DNA of 64,000 bases from Zobellia uliginosa (lineage in GTDB: Bacteria; Bacteroidota; Bacteroidia; Flavobacteriales; Flavobacteriaceae), in assembly GCF_900156625.1 (NCBI RefSeq), contig NZ_FTOB01000002.1:428275-492274 (forward strand). The letters run 5' to 3'. How positions within the stretch are numbered: position 1 is the first letter of the stretch; the number at the start of each line of letters is the position of its first letter. Of this stretch, positions 8,855 to 18,100 are shown piece after piece. The position numbers were made by a program, and so were the translations under genes. Under the pieces are notes generated by a model. That model had not been told where the DNA came from and made no database searches. It was given only the letters and a program-made list of their open reading frames with translations.

Positions 8855-11332
8855 TTATTTTGTTCGTATCGTTGTTTTTGCACTATCCAATAAGCTTGAG
8901 GTCGCCTTGATGGTAATATTTCCTGCTATTTTAGAGGATTTTACGATCAACAAACATTTTCCGTTGAAAGCCTTGATCTTAGTGTCTTGAAAAGACTCTA
9001 AAGAGGCTGGGTTTCCGTTGCCTACGGCAACAAGACTTCCAGCACCTTCAACGCTAAAGTGCACTTGGTTATCGGCTAGTGGTACAAGGTTGCCATCGGC
9101 ATCCGTAATATCGACCTCGATAAAGGAAAGGTCTTTTCCGTCTGCCGTTATTTCCTTACGGTCTGGTGTTAGGCGGATGTTTGATGCCTTTTTAGCGGTT
9201 TTGATGATTTTTTCAGTGACTGCTTTTCCGTCTTTATAACCAATTACTTTTAAGCTTCCGGGTTGGTAAGGGACATTCCAGCTTAATCTGTATTTAGAAG
9301 TGTACATCCCTTTTTCGAATCCACGGAATTCTGCCGGGATATCGGTAGTGTCAACCCCTTTTACTTTTCTTCCCATTGATTTTCCGTTAACGATCAGTTC
9401 TACTTCATCGCAGTTGGTATAGGCAAATACGGGAATTTCTTGACCTTCCTTTCCTTCCCAATTCCAATGTGGCAATACGTGAACCATAGGTTCTTTTGTC
9501 CATTGACTTTGATAGAGGTAGTATCGGTCTTTTGGAAATCCACATAAATCAACAGGAGCGAAGAATGAGGCATGTACGGGCCAATCGGCGTTCCAATAAC
9601 CATCCGTAGAATTGTCACGGCCGCCATAAGGAGTGGGTTCACCAAGATAATCGAATCCCGTCCACATAAATTCGCCTAAAAAAGAAGGGTTTTCGGCCTG
9701 TACGTCAAATTCAACATCTGGAGGATAGGCCCAAGGTGGTCCTACCGTTACATCGTAACTCGATACTTGATGGGTTTCTTTTTGATGTTCATGGGTAATG
9801 GGCAAATGATAGGTGCCCCGGCTACTGGTCTGTGATGAGGTTTCGGAACCATAGAGGATCATATCGGGATTTTCCTTTATAGTAGCGGCATAATCATAAG
9901 GTTTGTAGTTTAGGCCAACGATGTCTATCTGATAGGCCAATTTGTTTTTAAAAGCCCCACCGTAGTTATTGAAACCGGCCGTGGTAGGTCGGGTATGGTC
10001 TTCATCGTGGCAAATGTCGTTCAGCATTTTGGCGACTTTCCAACCGTCTTTTTCGCGTTGCTCTATGATCTCGTTACCAATACTCCACATAATTATGGAC
10101 GGATGGTTGCGATCTCTTTTGATCATATCCCGCAAATCGCGTTCATGCCATTCGTCAAAGAATTTGTTGTAACCGTTTATGACTTTTGGTATTTTCCATT
10201 CGTCAAAGGCTTCATCTATGACTACAATGCCTAGTTTATCGCAAACCTCGAGCATTTCGGGGGAAGGAGGGTTGTGACTGGTTCGTAAGGCATTTACCCC
10301 CATACTTTGCATAATTTGCATTTGGCGTTCGGTAGCCCTGTAGTTTACTGCGGCTCCCAATGGACCTAGGTCATGGTGCATGCATACCCCGTTAAGCTCT
10401 ACAGGCTTTTCGTTAAGGAAGAATCCTTTTTTTGCATCGAAGGAAATGGTACGGATACCTAGGGTACTGTGGTATTCGTCTATTAAGGTGTTGCCTTTTT
10501 TGATCTGGGTCACTACCTCGTACAGATACGGATGTTCAATATCCCATCGGCTAGGGGAGTTTACTGTAATTTCTTCTATAACGACTTGCTCGGAAGATTT
10601 ATCAAGTTTGATTTTTTGGCTGTTCGAGGCTACTTCCTTTTTATGGGCATCTAGAATTGTAGAGGTCATGGTCACCGTTGCTTTTTTGTCAACGGCATTC
10701 TTGACGGTCGTTTCTATTTTTACGATGGCCTTTTGATCGGAAACCTCGGGCGTGGTAATGTAGGTGCCCCACTGGGGAACATGAACGGGGCTGTTTATTT
10801 TTAGATAGGTATTTCGGTAGATACCTGCTCCGGAGTACCAGCGGGAAGCCAAATCTTCGGGGGCGACCCGAATGGAGATTACGTTTTCTTCCCCGAATTT
10901 GATATAGGGCGTTAAATCGACTTCAAACCCCATATAACCAAAAGGGCGTTCACTTACGAAGGTTCCATTGATATAGACCCTGCTATTGTTCATAATACCA
11001 TCGAAAGCAACCGCTATCTGCTGACCGGCGTATTTTTTGTCGATGGTAAAATGTTTGCGGTACCAGGCGGTACCGTGTACGGGCAAGCCTCCCGTACGAG
11101 CGTTATATTTTTTGTCGAACGGACCTTCAATGGCCCAATCATGAGGTAGGTCTAGTTGCCGCCAAGAGGCATCGTTGAACGAACTTTTTTCGGCTCCGGC
11201 GGGATCTCCCTTTTGAAAACGCCAATCCTTATTGAAAGATACGTCGCCATAAGCGGCCTCGGTATTCAGTTGGGCGAATGAAAAAGAGAGCTGAAGTAAA
11301 AGGACAAAAAGAAAACTGTTTCGTAACATCAT
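8855..11332 (-). CDS. GH2 family glycoside hydrolase (beta-galactosidase-like)
   Basis: An 825-residue secreted GH2 enzyme with a signal peptide ending near SFSFAQ. The N-terminal jelly-roll sugar-binding domain (FNKDWRFQKGDP ... LPHDWAIEGPF ... GTAWYRKHF) is followed by immunoglobulin-like domains and the TIM barrel. RTSHNPPSPEMLEVCDKLG and MWSIGNEI carry the likely acid/base Glu421; ILYGSETSS carries the likely nucleophile Glu497. FLGEFMWTGFDYLGEPTPY closes the barrel. The C-terminal part contains invasin/Ig-like domains (ITADGKDLSFIEVDI). GH2 enzymes retain configuration and cleave beta-galactosides, glucuronides or mannosides. Beta-galactosidase is the best guess by architecture, not proven. 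It leads the leftward operon and faces the GH29 gene across a 363-base divergent region. Confidence 0.93.
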   Translation of the reverse strand: MMLRNSFLFVLLLQLSFSFAQLNTEAAYGDVSFNKDWRFQKGDPAGAEKSSFNDASWRQLDLPHDWAIEGPFDKKYNARTGGLPVHGTAWYRKHFTIDKKYAGQQIAVAFDGIMNNSRVYINGTFVSERPFGYMGFEVDLTPYIKFGEENVISIRVAPEDLASRWYSGAGIYRNTYLKINSPVHVPQWGTYITTPEVSDQKAIVKIETTVKNAVDKKATVTMTSTILDAHKKEVASNSQKIKLDKSSEQVVIEEITVNSPSRWDIEHPYLYEVVTQIKKGNTLIDEYHSTLGIRTISFDAKKGFFLNEKPVELNGVCMHHDLGPLGAAVNYRATERQMQIMQSMGVNALRTSHNPPSPEMLEVCDKLGIVVIDEAFDEWKIPKVINGYNKFFDEWHERDLRDMIKRDRNHPSIIMWSIGNEIIEQREKDGWKVAKMLNDICHDEDHTRPTTAGFNNYGGAFKNKLAYQIDIVGLNYKPYDYAATIKENPDMILYGSETSSQTSSRGTYHLPITHEHQKETHQVSSYDVTVGPPWAYPPDVEFDVQAENPSFLGEFMWTGFDYLGEPTPYGGRDNSTDGYWNADWPVHASFFAPVDLCGFPKDRYYLYQSQWTKEPMVHVLPHWNWEGKEGQEIPVFAYTNCDEVELIVNGKSMGRKVKGVDTTDIPAEFRGFEKGMYTSKYRLSWNVPYQPGSLKVIGYKDGKAVTEKIIKTAKKASNIRLTPDRKEITADGKDLSFIEVDITDADGNLVPLADNQVHFSVEGAGSLVAVGNGNPASLESFQDTKIKAFNGKCLLIVKSSKIAGNITIKATSSLLDSAKTTIRTK

Positions 11333-11695
11333 TTTTACGTTAATATTTGTTGTGGTGAAATTCTAAAATAATTATTTGGGCAAAGAACACGTACAACCGA
11401 AAAAATAGAACAGATGGTTTTTTTTCCGATTACCGGCCCTAAGCGGTTCAAATTCGTCTCAATTAGAGTAGGTATGCCGAGCGTATGGGGAAAACACCGC
11501 TGTCAATTTATTGTCAAGTTTTAGACGGCATGGGAAGCCTTGGTTCTAGTAGGGATATCGGCAATAAGGCTTTTAAAATGTCCATTTGTTGTAGCCTTTA
11601 AAACATTCGTGGCGCGGCAATCGTCGATAAAAATAGAATTTAGCCGACGTAAACATGACGGTAAAAAATAGCATCGTCAATAACAACCCTTACTT
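11333..11695. promoter_or_regulatory. Divergent intergenic region between GH2 and GH29 genes
   Basis: This 363-base gap must contain the promoters for the leftward GH2-sulfatase-GH28 operon and the rightward GH29 gene. I found no good TAnnTTTG -7 box for either. A direct repeat TGTCAA at 11501-11506 and 11512-11517 (11-base period, one helical turn) is a possible regulator half-site pair. No open reading frame of note is present. Confidence 0.5.
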
Positions 11696-13252
11696 ATGAA
11701 TTTAAAACACTTAGCGGCAATGTCTGTCGCTATTGTCTGTATTGCTTCTTGTGGTAGTTCAGATAAAAAGAATGAGAAGAATACAGCTCAGTTGAGCGCT
11801 GCGGATACGGCTAAAGTGTTTCAACCGAATTGGGAGTCTATCAAAAAAAATTATAAAGACCCTAAATGGTTCAGTGACGATAAATTTGGGATTTTTATCC
11901 ATTGGGGCGCCTATTCGGTACCCGCTTTTGGTTCGGAATGGTATCCTAGACAGATGTATATGGATACCGCAACCTTTTCCGCAACCTTGAAACCCGGTAA
12001 GAAAGGACCCAATGCAACCTATACGCATCATAAAAAGACCTGGGGAGACCAGAAGGAGTTTGGTTACAAAGATTTTATTCCCATGTTCAAGGCCGAAAAA
12101 TTCGATGCCAAGGAATGGATCGAGCTTTTTAAACGGTCGGGAGCCCGTTATGTGGTGCCAGTGGCGGATCACCACGATGGTTTTGCCATGTACAAATCGA
12201 ATACGACCCGTTGGAATTCTTACGACATGGGCCCTAAAAGGGACGTCTTGGGCGAACTGTTCAAAGAGGGTAGGGCACAAGGCTTAAAGATGGGCGCATC
12301 GTCGCACTTTGCTTTTAACTGGTCTTTTTACAATAAGAAAGACAAGTTCGATACGGTCGACCCCGAGTACGCCGATCTATATTCGAGCAAAGGGAAAGAC
12401 CTTAAGGAACCGGTTTCCGAAAAGTTTAAAGAACGTTGGTGGAAGCGAACCATTGACTTGGTAGACAACTATCAACCCGATATTCTTTATTTTGATTTCT
12501 ATGTAGATATTGAAGATTTTGCCGATTTACGACCTAAGTTGGCCGCTTACTACTATAACAAGGGTATTGAATGGGGTAAGGAGGTTTTGATCAACGATAA
12601 AAACTTCGGACATGAGGCTTTTCCGGAAGGTACCGTAATCTATGACCTTGAAAGGGGGAAACTTCCGGGTATTCGTAAGTTGCCTTGGCAGACCGATACT
12701 TCAATAGGTAAAAATTCATGGTCGCACGTTACCAATTGGATTTCAAAAACCCCGAACCAGATTATCGATGATTTAGTAGACATTGTTTCTAAAAATGGAA
12801 ACCTATTGCTGAACGTAGGCCCGAAATCAGATGGAACCATTCCTGAAGACCAAAAGGAAATCTTGTTGCAGATCGGCGATTGGCTTGCCGTTAACGGTGA
12901 TGCCATATACGATACCCGATACTGGAAAACCTTTGGAGAAGGCCCTACAGAGGTTAAGAAGGGACATCATTCCGAAGGAAAGAACAAGGGGTTTACAGGA
13001 CAAGACATTCGATTTACCCAAAAGGGAGATAAGCTCTATGCCATTATGTTGGCTTGGCCGAAGGACGGTAAAATTGATATAGCTTCCCTAGGGAGTGCCA
13101 ATGCATACGCCGAAGGTTTAGATATCAAGGGTGTAAGACTGTTGGGGAGCGAAGCTAAAATAGATTTTGAGCAAACCAAGGAAGCGCTTACGATTAAGGA
13201 TTTAGGAGGGAAATCGGGTGAATACGCCCATGTGTTAGAGATTTCGATTTAA
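11696..13252 (+). CDS. GH29 alpha-L-fucosidase-type lipoprotein, no. 1
   Basis: A 518-residue GH29 enzyme anchored as a lipoprotein (lipobox Cys19 in CIASCGSSDKK). Family motifs are visible: WFSDDKFGIFIHWGAYSVP, SEWYPRQMY, the conserved substrate-binding DHHDGFAMY, then DILYFDFYVD, where Asp267 is the likely nucleophile, and NLLLNVGPKSDGTIPEDQ. A C-terminal beta-sandwich follows. GH29 enzymes are retaining exo-alpha-L-fucosidases; some act on alpha-L-galactose, which is common in red algal galactans. The acid/base residue is not conserved in sequence across GH29, so I do not assign it. It is the only rightward gene in the first half of the locus, followed by strong terminators. It is related to, but clearly distinct from, the second GH29 gene at 31849-33360. 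Confidence 0.93.
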   Translation: MNLKHLAAMSVAIVCIASCGSSDKKNEKNTAQLSAADTAKVFQPNWESIKKNYKDPKWFSDDKFGIFIHWGAYSVPAFGSEWYPRQMYMDTATFSATLKPGKKGPNATYTHHKKTWGDQKEFGYKDFIPMFKAEKFDAKEWIELFKRSGARYVVPVADHHDGFAMYKSNTTRWNSYDMGPKRDVLGELFKEGRAQGLKMGASSHFAFNWSFYNKKDKFDTVDPEYADLYSSKGKDLKEPVSEKFKERWWKRTIDLVDNYQPDILYFDFYVDIEDFADLRPKLAAYYYNKGIEWGKEVLINDKNFGHEAFPEGTVIYDLERGKLPGIRKLPWQTDTSIGKNSWSHVTNWISKTPNQIIDDLVDIVSKNGNLLLNVGPKSDGTIPEDQKEILLQIGDWLAVNGDAIYDTRYWKTFGEGPTEVKKGHHSEGKNKGFTGQDIRFTQKGDKLYAIMLAWPKDGKIDIASLGSANAYAEGLDIKGVRLLGSEAKIDFEQTKEALTIKDLGGKSGEYAHVLEISI

Positions 13253-13294
13253 GGTAAAGCTCTTTTAAAAGATTGTTTTTTTTGTGTTAGTTTT

Positions 13295-13330
13295 AAGTGC
13301 ATCGATGTTTCATGGTCGATGCACTTTTTG
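13295..13330 (+). terminator. Rho-independent terminator of the GH29 gene
   Basis: An 11-bp perfect stem (13295-13305 with 13316-13326, core GTGCATCGA/TCGATGCAC) with a 10-base loop runs directly into a T run. It begins 42 bases after the GH29 stop codon. Confidence 0.8.
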
Positions 13331-13393
13331 TTTATAACACCATAGGTTTACAGGGGATTATGCTATCTGTGATAAGGTCTTGGTACAAGCATA

Positions 13394-13437
13394 AAAAGTC
13401 CGGCCTGTTCATAAATCAATGAACAGGCCGGACTTTT
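13394..13437. terminator. Bidirectional terminator between convergent genes
   Basis: A 19-bp perfect inverted repeat (13394-13412 with 13419-13437) with a 6-base loop. It has a GC-rich core GTCCGGCC and is flanked by A and T runs on both sides. It ends 22 bases before the stop of the leftward sulfatase, so it can stop transcription from both directions. Confidence 0.85.
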
Positions 13438-13459
13438 AAGAAACTATGTCAAGCGTAGT

Positions 13460-14977
13460 TTACTTCTTTTCTTGGTAGTTGTGAAGCACCTTGCTTATGT
13501 CTAATGAATCGCCCATATCCTTTTGAAGTTGTATTAACTCGGCGAATAGGGTTTCAACCTTTTCCTTGTAATCGGGGTTGGAGGCCAAGTCGTTCATTTC
13601 CTGTGGGTCGGTATTAAGATCGTATAGCAATACCACATCCATTTTCGGATAAACGATCAGTTTGTACCCATCTTTACGTATCATTCGCTGTAAGTCGATA
13701 TAGCCATTGTAGATGGCATCATAGAAACTTTCTTTACGATTCCCGTTTACGAGGTCTATAACACTGTTAAAGAATACATATTCGGGCTTTTCAACGCCGG
13801 CCAGTTCTAAACTTGTAGCCATGGCATCCTGCAAGTAGATATCGGCATCTATTTTTTTGTTTTCGGGTATTTTCGGGCCAACGATCATAAAGGGGGCGCG
13901 TATGCTATGGTCAAATTGGCTTTGCTTTCCTATAAGACCGTGTTTTCCCATGGCCAGTCCGTGATCGGCCGTAAAGATGATATAGGTATTGTCCATTTTT
14001 CCCGTTTTCTCCAATCCGTCCATAATCTGGCCGATTTGAAAATCAAGATGGGAAATCAGGGCGTAGTACTCTTGGGTATGTTTTTTTATGGCGTATTCCG
14101 TTCTGGGGAAAGGTGCCAAGGCCTCATCCCTGAGACTTGGGCCGTTGCCCATTCCATCTTTGTAAGGGTAGAGGGGGAGGAAGCTTTTAGGAAGGCTGAT
14201 GTTCTCTATAGGATATAGGTCAACGAACTCTTGTGGGGCTTGTCTTGGATCGTGCGGGGCGTTAAAAGCCAAGTACATAAAGAAAGGTTTCTCGCTTGTT
14301 TTGGTCTGCTCGATAAAACCAAGGGCATCGTCTTTTAAGACTTCGCTCCAGTGTTTGCCACCTTGCCAGAAACCACCGAACTTTTTATCGGTCGGGTTCC
14401 ATGTGGTATCGTTCTCGTTCTGGGGCCTGTTATAGCCCACGGGCATAATATCTTCAGGTTTTTTTCCCGATTCCTTGAGTGTTTTGAACTTGGCGCCTAT
14501 ATTTTCCTTGGCCCATGCATCTCCGGGCATTCCGGGGCGTACGTGAACTACATTCTGGAAAACCTTTTGGGCCTTGGCATCAACATGCCATTTTCCGGTC
14601 ATATAGGTGTCGTATCCCGCACCTTCCATGAGTTTTCCCCAGGTTTTGTCGAATTCTTTACCTTCGCTCCAATTGTGTCGAAACTCGCTGACTTCCCAAA
14701 GTTTACGCCCTGAAATGATCATGGCTCTTGAAGCGGCACAGATAGCGCCGTTCCATCCTCCCATGTTAAAGGCATGGGTAAAGGTGGTGCCTTTTTGTAC
14801 TAATTTATCTAGGTTTGGGGTTTGGATTTCTTTATTGCCCAAGGCGTTGATGGCCGAATAGGTCATATCATCGGCAAAGATGAAAACTACATTGGGTTTT
14901 GGACTAGGAACTTCTTTTTTTTCGGTTTTGCATGAAAAGAGCAGTACCGAGATAAGGGCAAGCGTTAATTTTTTCAA
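13460..14977 (-). CDS. Formylglycine-dependent sulfatase lipoprotein (S1 family), no. 4
   Basis: A 505-residue S1 sulfatase and the only one of the six with a clear lipobox (LLFSCKTEKK, Cys16). Motifs are FIFADDMTYSA (metal site), CAASRAMIISGRK with the formylglycine Cys at residue 80, GKWHVD, AFNAPHDPRQAP and FTADHGLAMGKHGLIGKQSQ. The signature has Ala instead of Pro at the third position (C-A-A-S-R), which the sulfatase consensus allows but which is the minority form. It shares the NMGxW lead-in with sulfatase no. 3. It lies 166 bases downstream of the HTCS gene in the same direction and may be read through from it. Confidence 0.93.
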   Translation of the reverse strand: MKKLTLALISVLLFSCKTEKKEVPSPKPNVVFIFADDMTYSAINALGNKEIQTPNLDKLVQKGTTFTHAFNMGGWNGAICAASRAMIISGRKLWEVSEFRHNWSEGKEFDKTWGKLMEGAGYDTYMTGKWHVDAKAQKVFQNVVHVRPGMPGDAWAKENIGAKFKTLKESGKKPEDIMPVGYNRPQNENDTTWNPTDKKFGGFWQGGKHWSEVLKDDALGFIEQTKTSEKPFFMYLAFNAPHDPRQAPQEFVDLYPIENISLPKSFLPLYPYKDGMGNGPSLRDEALAPFPRTEYAIKKHTQEYYALISHLDFQIGQIMDGLEKTGKMDNTYIIFTADHGLAMGKHGLIGKQSQFDHSIRAPFMIVGPKIPENKKIDADIYLQDAMATSLELAGVEKPEYVFFNSVIDLVNGNRKESFYDAIYNGYIDLQRMIRKDGYKLIVYPKMDVVLLYDLNTDPQEMNDLASNPDYKEKVETLFAELIQLQKDMGDSLDISKVLHNYQEKK

Positions 14978-15143
14978 AGGATTAAATTTTAGGGTAATTG
15001 GTTTGTACTCTGGTTAAAAATGGTGTTGTAAATCTAATGAATCGAAATAGATATTATTCCGTTCGGGACTTTTCTTTAAGTGGTATCCATAGACCGCTAT
15101 TTGATTTTATGTTAGATTATGGCCTTGTCATGCCAAGATGTGT

Positions 15144-18100
15144 TTATTCGGTGTTGGCAGATTCTTTCTTCTTGCTGATTTGCTTTACGTATTCGCTGGG
15201 TACCACCCCGAACTGTTTTTTAAAACATTTTGAAAAGTACGATGCCGTACTGAAGCCGGTTTTGTACATGATTTCCTTTACCGAAAAGTTGCTTTGGTTG
15301 AAGAGTTGTACGGCACGTTTCAAGCGCACACTTCTAATGAATTCACTCGACGATAGGCCAGTGAGTTCTTTAAACTTCAGATAGAGCGTACTTCGGCTCA
15401 AGCCCATTTCCTTTACCAACATTTCTACGTTGAAATCGGTATTCATCATGTGTTTCTCGACAATGGCTATAGCCTGGATCAAAAACTTCTCGTCCATGGA
15501 GGTGACGACCACTTCGCTCGGTTGTACGGTGATTTTCCTATTGAAACGTTTTCTCAAGGTCTCCCTTCGCTTGATAATATTCGAAAGTTTAAGTTTCAAA
15601 AGTTCAAAGTCAAACGGTTTTCGCAAATATTCGTCCACACCCAGTTCAAGACTCTGTAATTCGCTTTCTTGTGAAGACTTAGCGGTAAGGATGATGATGG
15701 GGATATGGCTCGTTTCGGGCTGGCTTTTTAAGATGCGGGAGAATTCGATACCGTCCATTACCGGCATAACAATATCGCAAATGACAATGTTCGGCATAAC
15801 TTTTTTGGCTACTTCAAGTCCCTTTTTACCGTTTTCAGCCTTATAGACGGTGTAGGTCTTGCCCAATACCTTACTGATAAAGGTGCGAATATCGGGGTTG
15901 TCGTCAACGACCAAAAGAACGGGCAGTTTAGACCTTGTCTTCGACATACCTTCGTCTATAAGGTCATCGTTCAGGCCGATAGCGAAGGATTCGGTTTCGG
16001 AAGACCTTACCAAAAAGTCGTTGTCCGATACATCCTTACAGCTGATTTCGTCGATATCGGTATAGGCTTCTTTGTCTTTTGGCAGGTAGACAACAAATTT
16101 GGTGCCTTTTTCGGGCTTGCTATACACTTCTATCTTACCTTGATGGAGCTCTACCAAGTTTTTGGTAAACGACAGTCCTATACCTATACCTTCCGGGTTG
16201 ATTTTTAGGTTCTTTTCATTTTCCTTTACCGAATTGAAGCGTTCGAATATTTTTGACATTTTATCCTTGGGTATGCCTATTCCCGAATCTTTGACTTTGA
16301 TTACTACTTTGTTCTTTCCTTTAATGACTTCCTCCGAAATCTTAATCTTTATTTGACCTCCGGCCTCGGTAAATTTGAAGGCGTTGGAAACCAGGTTGTT
16401 CATGATTTTTTCAAGGGCCTCATGGTCGAACCAGGTTACCAAAGAAGGGGAATCGGTATCTATTTCAAAATCTATGGATTGTTTATGGGCCATAAATTGA
16501 AAAGGTTCGGCTACCTCGCGGATGAAGGTTATGATGTCGCTATTTCGCATTACCAATCTCATTTTACCCTGGGTGATCTTTCTAAAGTCGAGTAGTTGGG
16601 TGACCAGGCGCAGCAGATAATTCGTGTTTTTTTGCATTAGGGCGAGTTGCTCCTTTAACGATGTTTGGTCAAGGCTCGATAGGTTGTTCTGAACGTACTC
16701 CAATGGCCCCTTGATCAAGGTTAAGGGGGTTCTGAACTCATGCGAGATGTTGGTAAAGAACTCCAGTTTCATTCGTTGTAATTCGGCAGACCTTTCGCGT
16801 TCGACCGATTCGAGTTCCAATTGGTGTTTTTCCGAGGTTCTGATGAAGGTATAGCGCCAGAATAGCCAGAGTAGACCTAAGACCAACAGGCCATAGAACA
16901 CGTATGCGATATTGGTGCGCCACCAGGGGGGGATGATGCGGATATGGATCTTAGTAGGGTTTTGGTTCCAGACCCCATCGTTGTTCGAGGCTTTTACCTT
17001 AAAGGTGTAATCACCCGGCTTAAGGTTGGTGTAGGTGGCGTATCTTTTCTTGGCGTCGGTTTGGGTCCAGCCTTGATCAAAGCCTTCTAGCATATAGGCA
17101 AATTGATTCTTGGAGGGAGCGGCGTAATGAAGGGCGGCAAACTCAAAGGAAAAGTTATTGTTACTATATTTTAATTGAAGTTCAGAGGTTTTGCTGATGT
17201 TTTTGTTGAGAATGATCTTGCCGTTTATTTTTTCGCCAATTCCTACGGATCGGTTCGAAATCAAAAGGTCGGTAATCACGGCTCTTGCGGGATATTTATT
17301 TTCTTGGATTTCATCGGGATAGAAGGCGTTGAAACCGTTCACGCCTCCGAAAAGCATTTCGCCGTCGGCCCTTTTTAAGCAAGCAAGTTCCTGAAATTCA
17401 TTGTCTTGGAGTCCGTCACTTGAATTGTAGTTTTTAAAGGTTTCCTTCTCGGGGTCAAAACGCGAAAGGCCTTTGTTGGTAGAAAGCCACAGGTTTTGTT
17501 CGCCATCTTCCAAAATGCCTTTGATCACATTGTTCGGAAGGCCGTTTTGTGAGGTATAGTGTTTAAAGGTTGGCGGTTGTTCGTCGGTACCCGGTATCAG
17601 TTTGTTCAGGCCTCCTCCGAAAGTGCCTATCCATATGGTGCCTGAGCTACTTTCGTACAAAGAAAGGCCGTAGTTGTGGCTTATGGAGTTGGGGTCGTTG
17701 GGGTTGTTCTTGAATACAGTGAACTTGGGCCGCTTTTTGTAACGTTCCTTGGCCGATAACATGGTAAGGCCGTCTCCTGTGGCGAACCAGATGTTGCCCT
17801 TTTGGTCTTCGAGTATACATCGTATAATATTGCTGGGAATGGAATGGGGTTTTCCAGGGTAATAGCTGAACGACTGTTTTTTGAACTGCCCTATGGTATC
17901 TGATTTTATCCAACGATGAACCCCTGAATTATAGGTGCCGATCCAGATATTTTCATTGGAATCCACCAAAAGGCTAAATACACCATTATTCAAGTTTGTG
18001 CCGGTCAAATCTTCCGTAGATACCTTGTTCGGATCGGAAATGTCTAAAAAATAGAGGCCTGGAAACCCTTCTGACCCGATTAGAAGGGTTTTTTTGTTTC

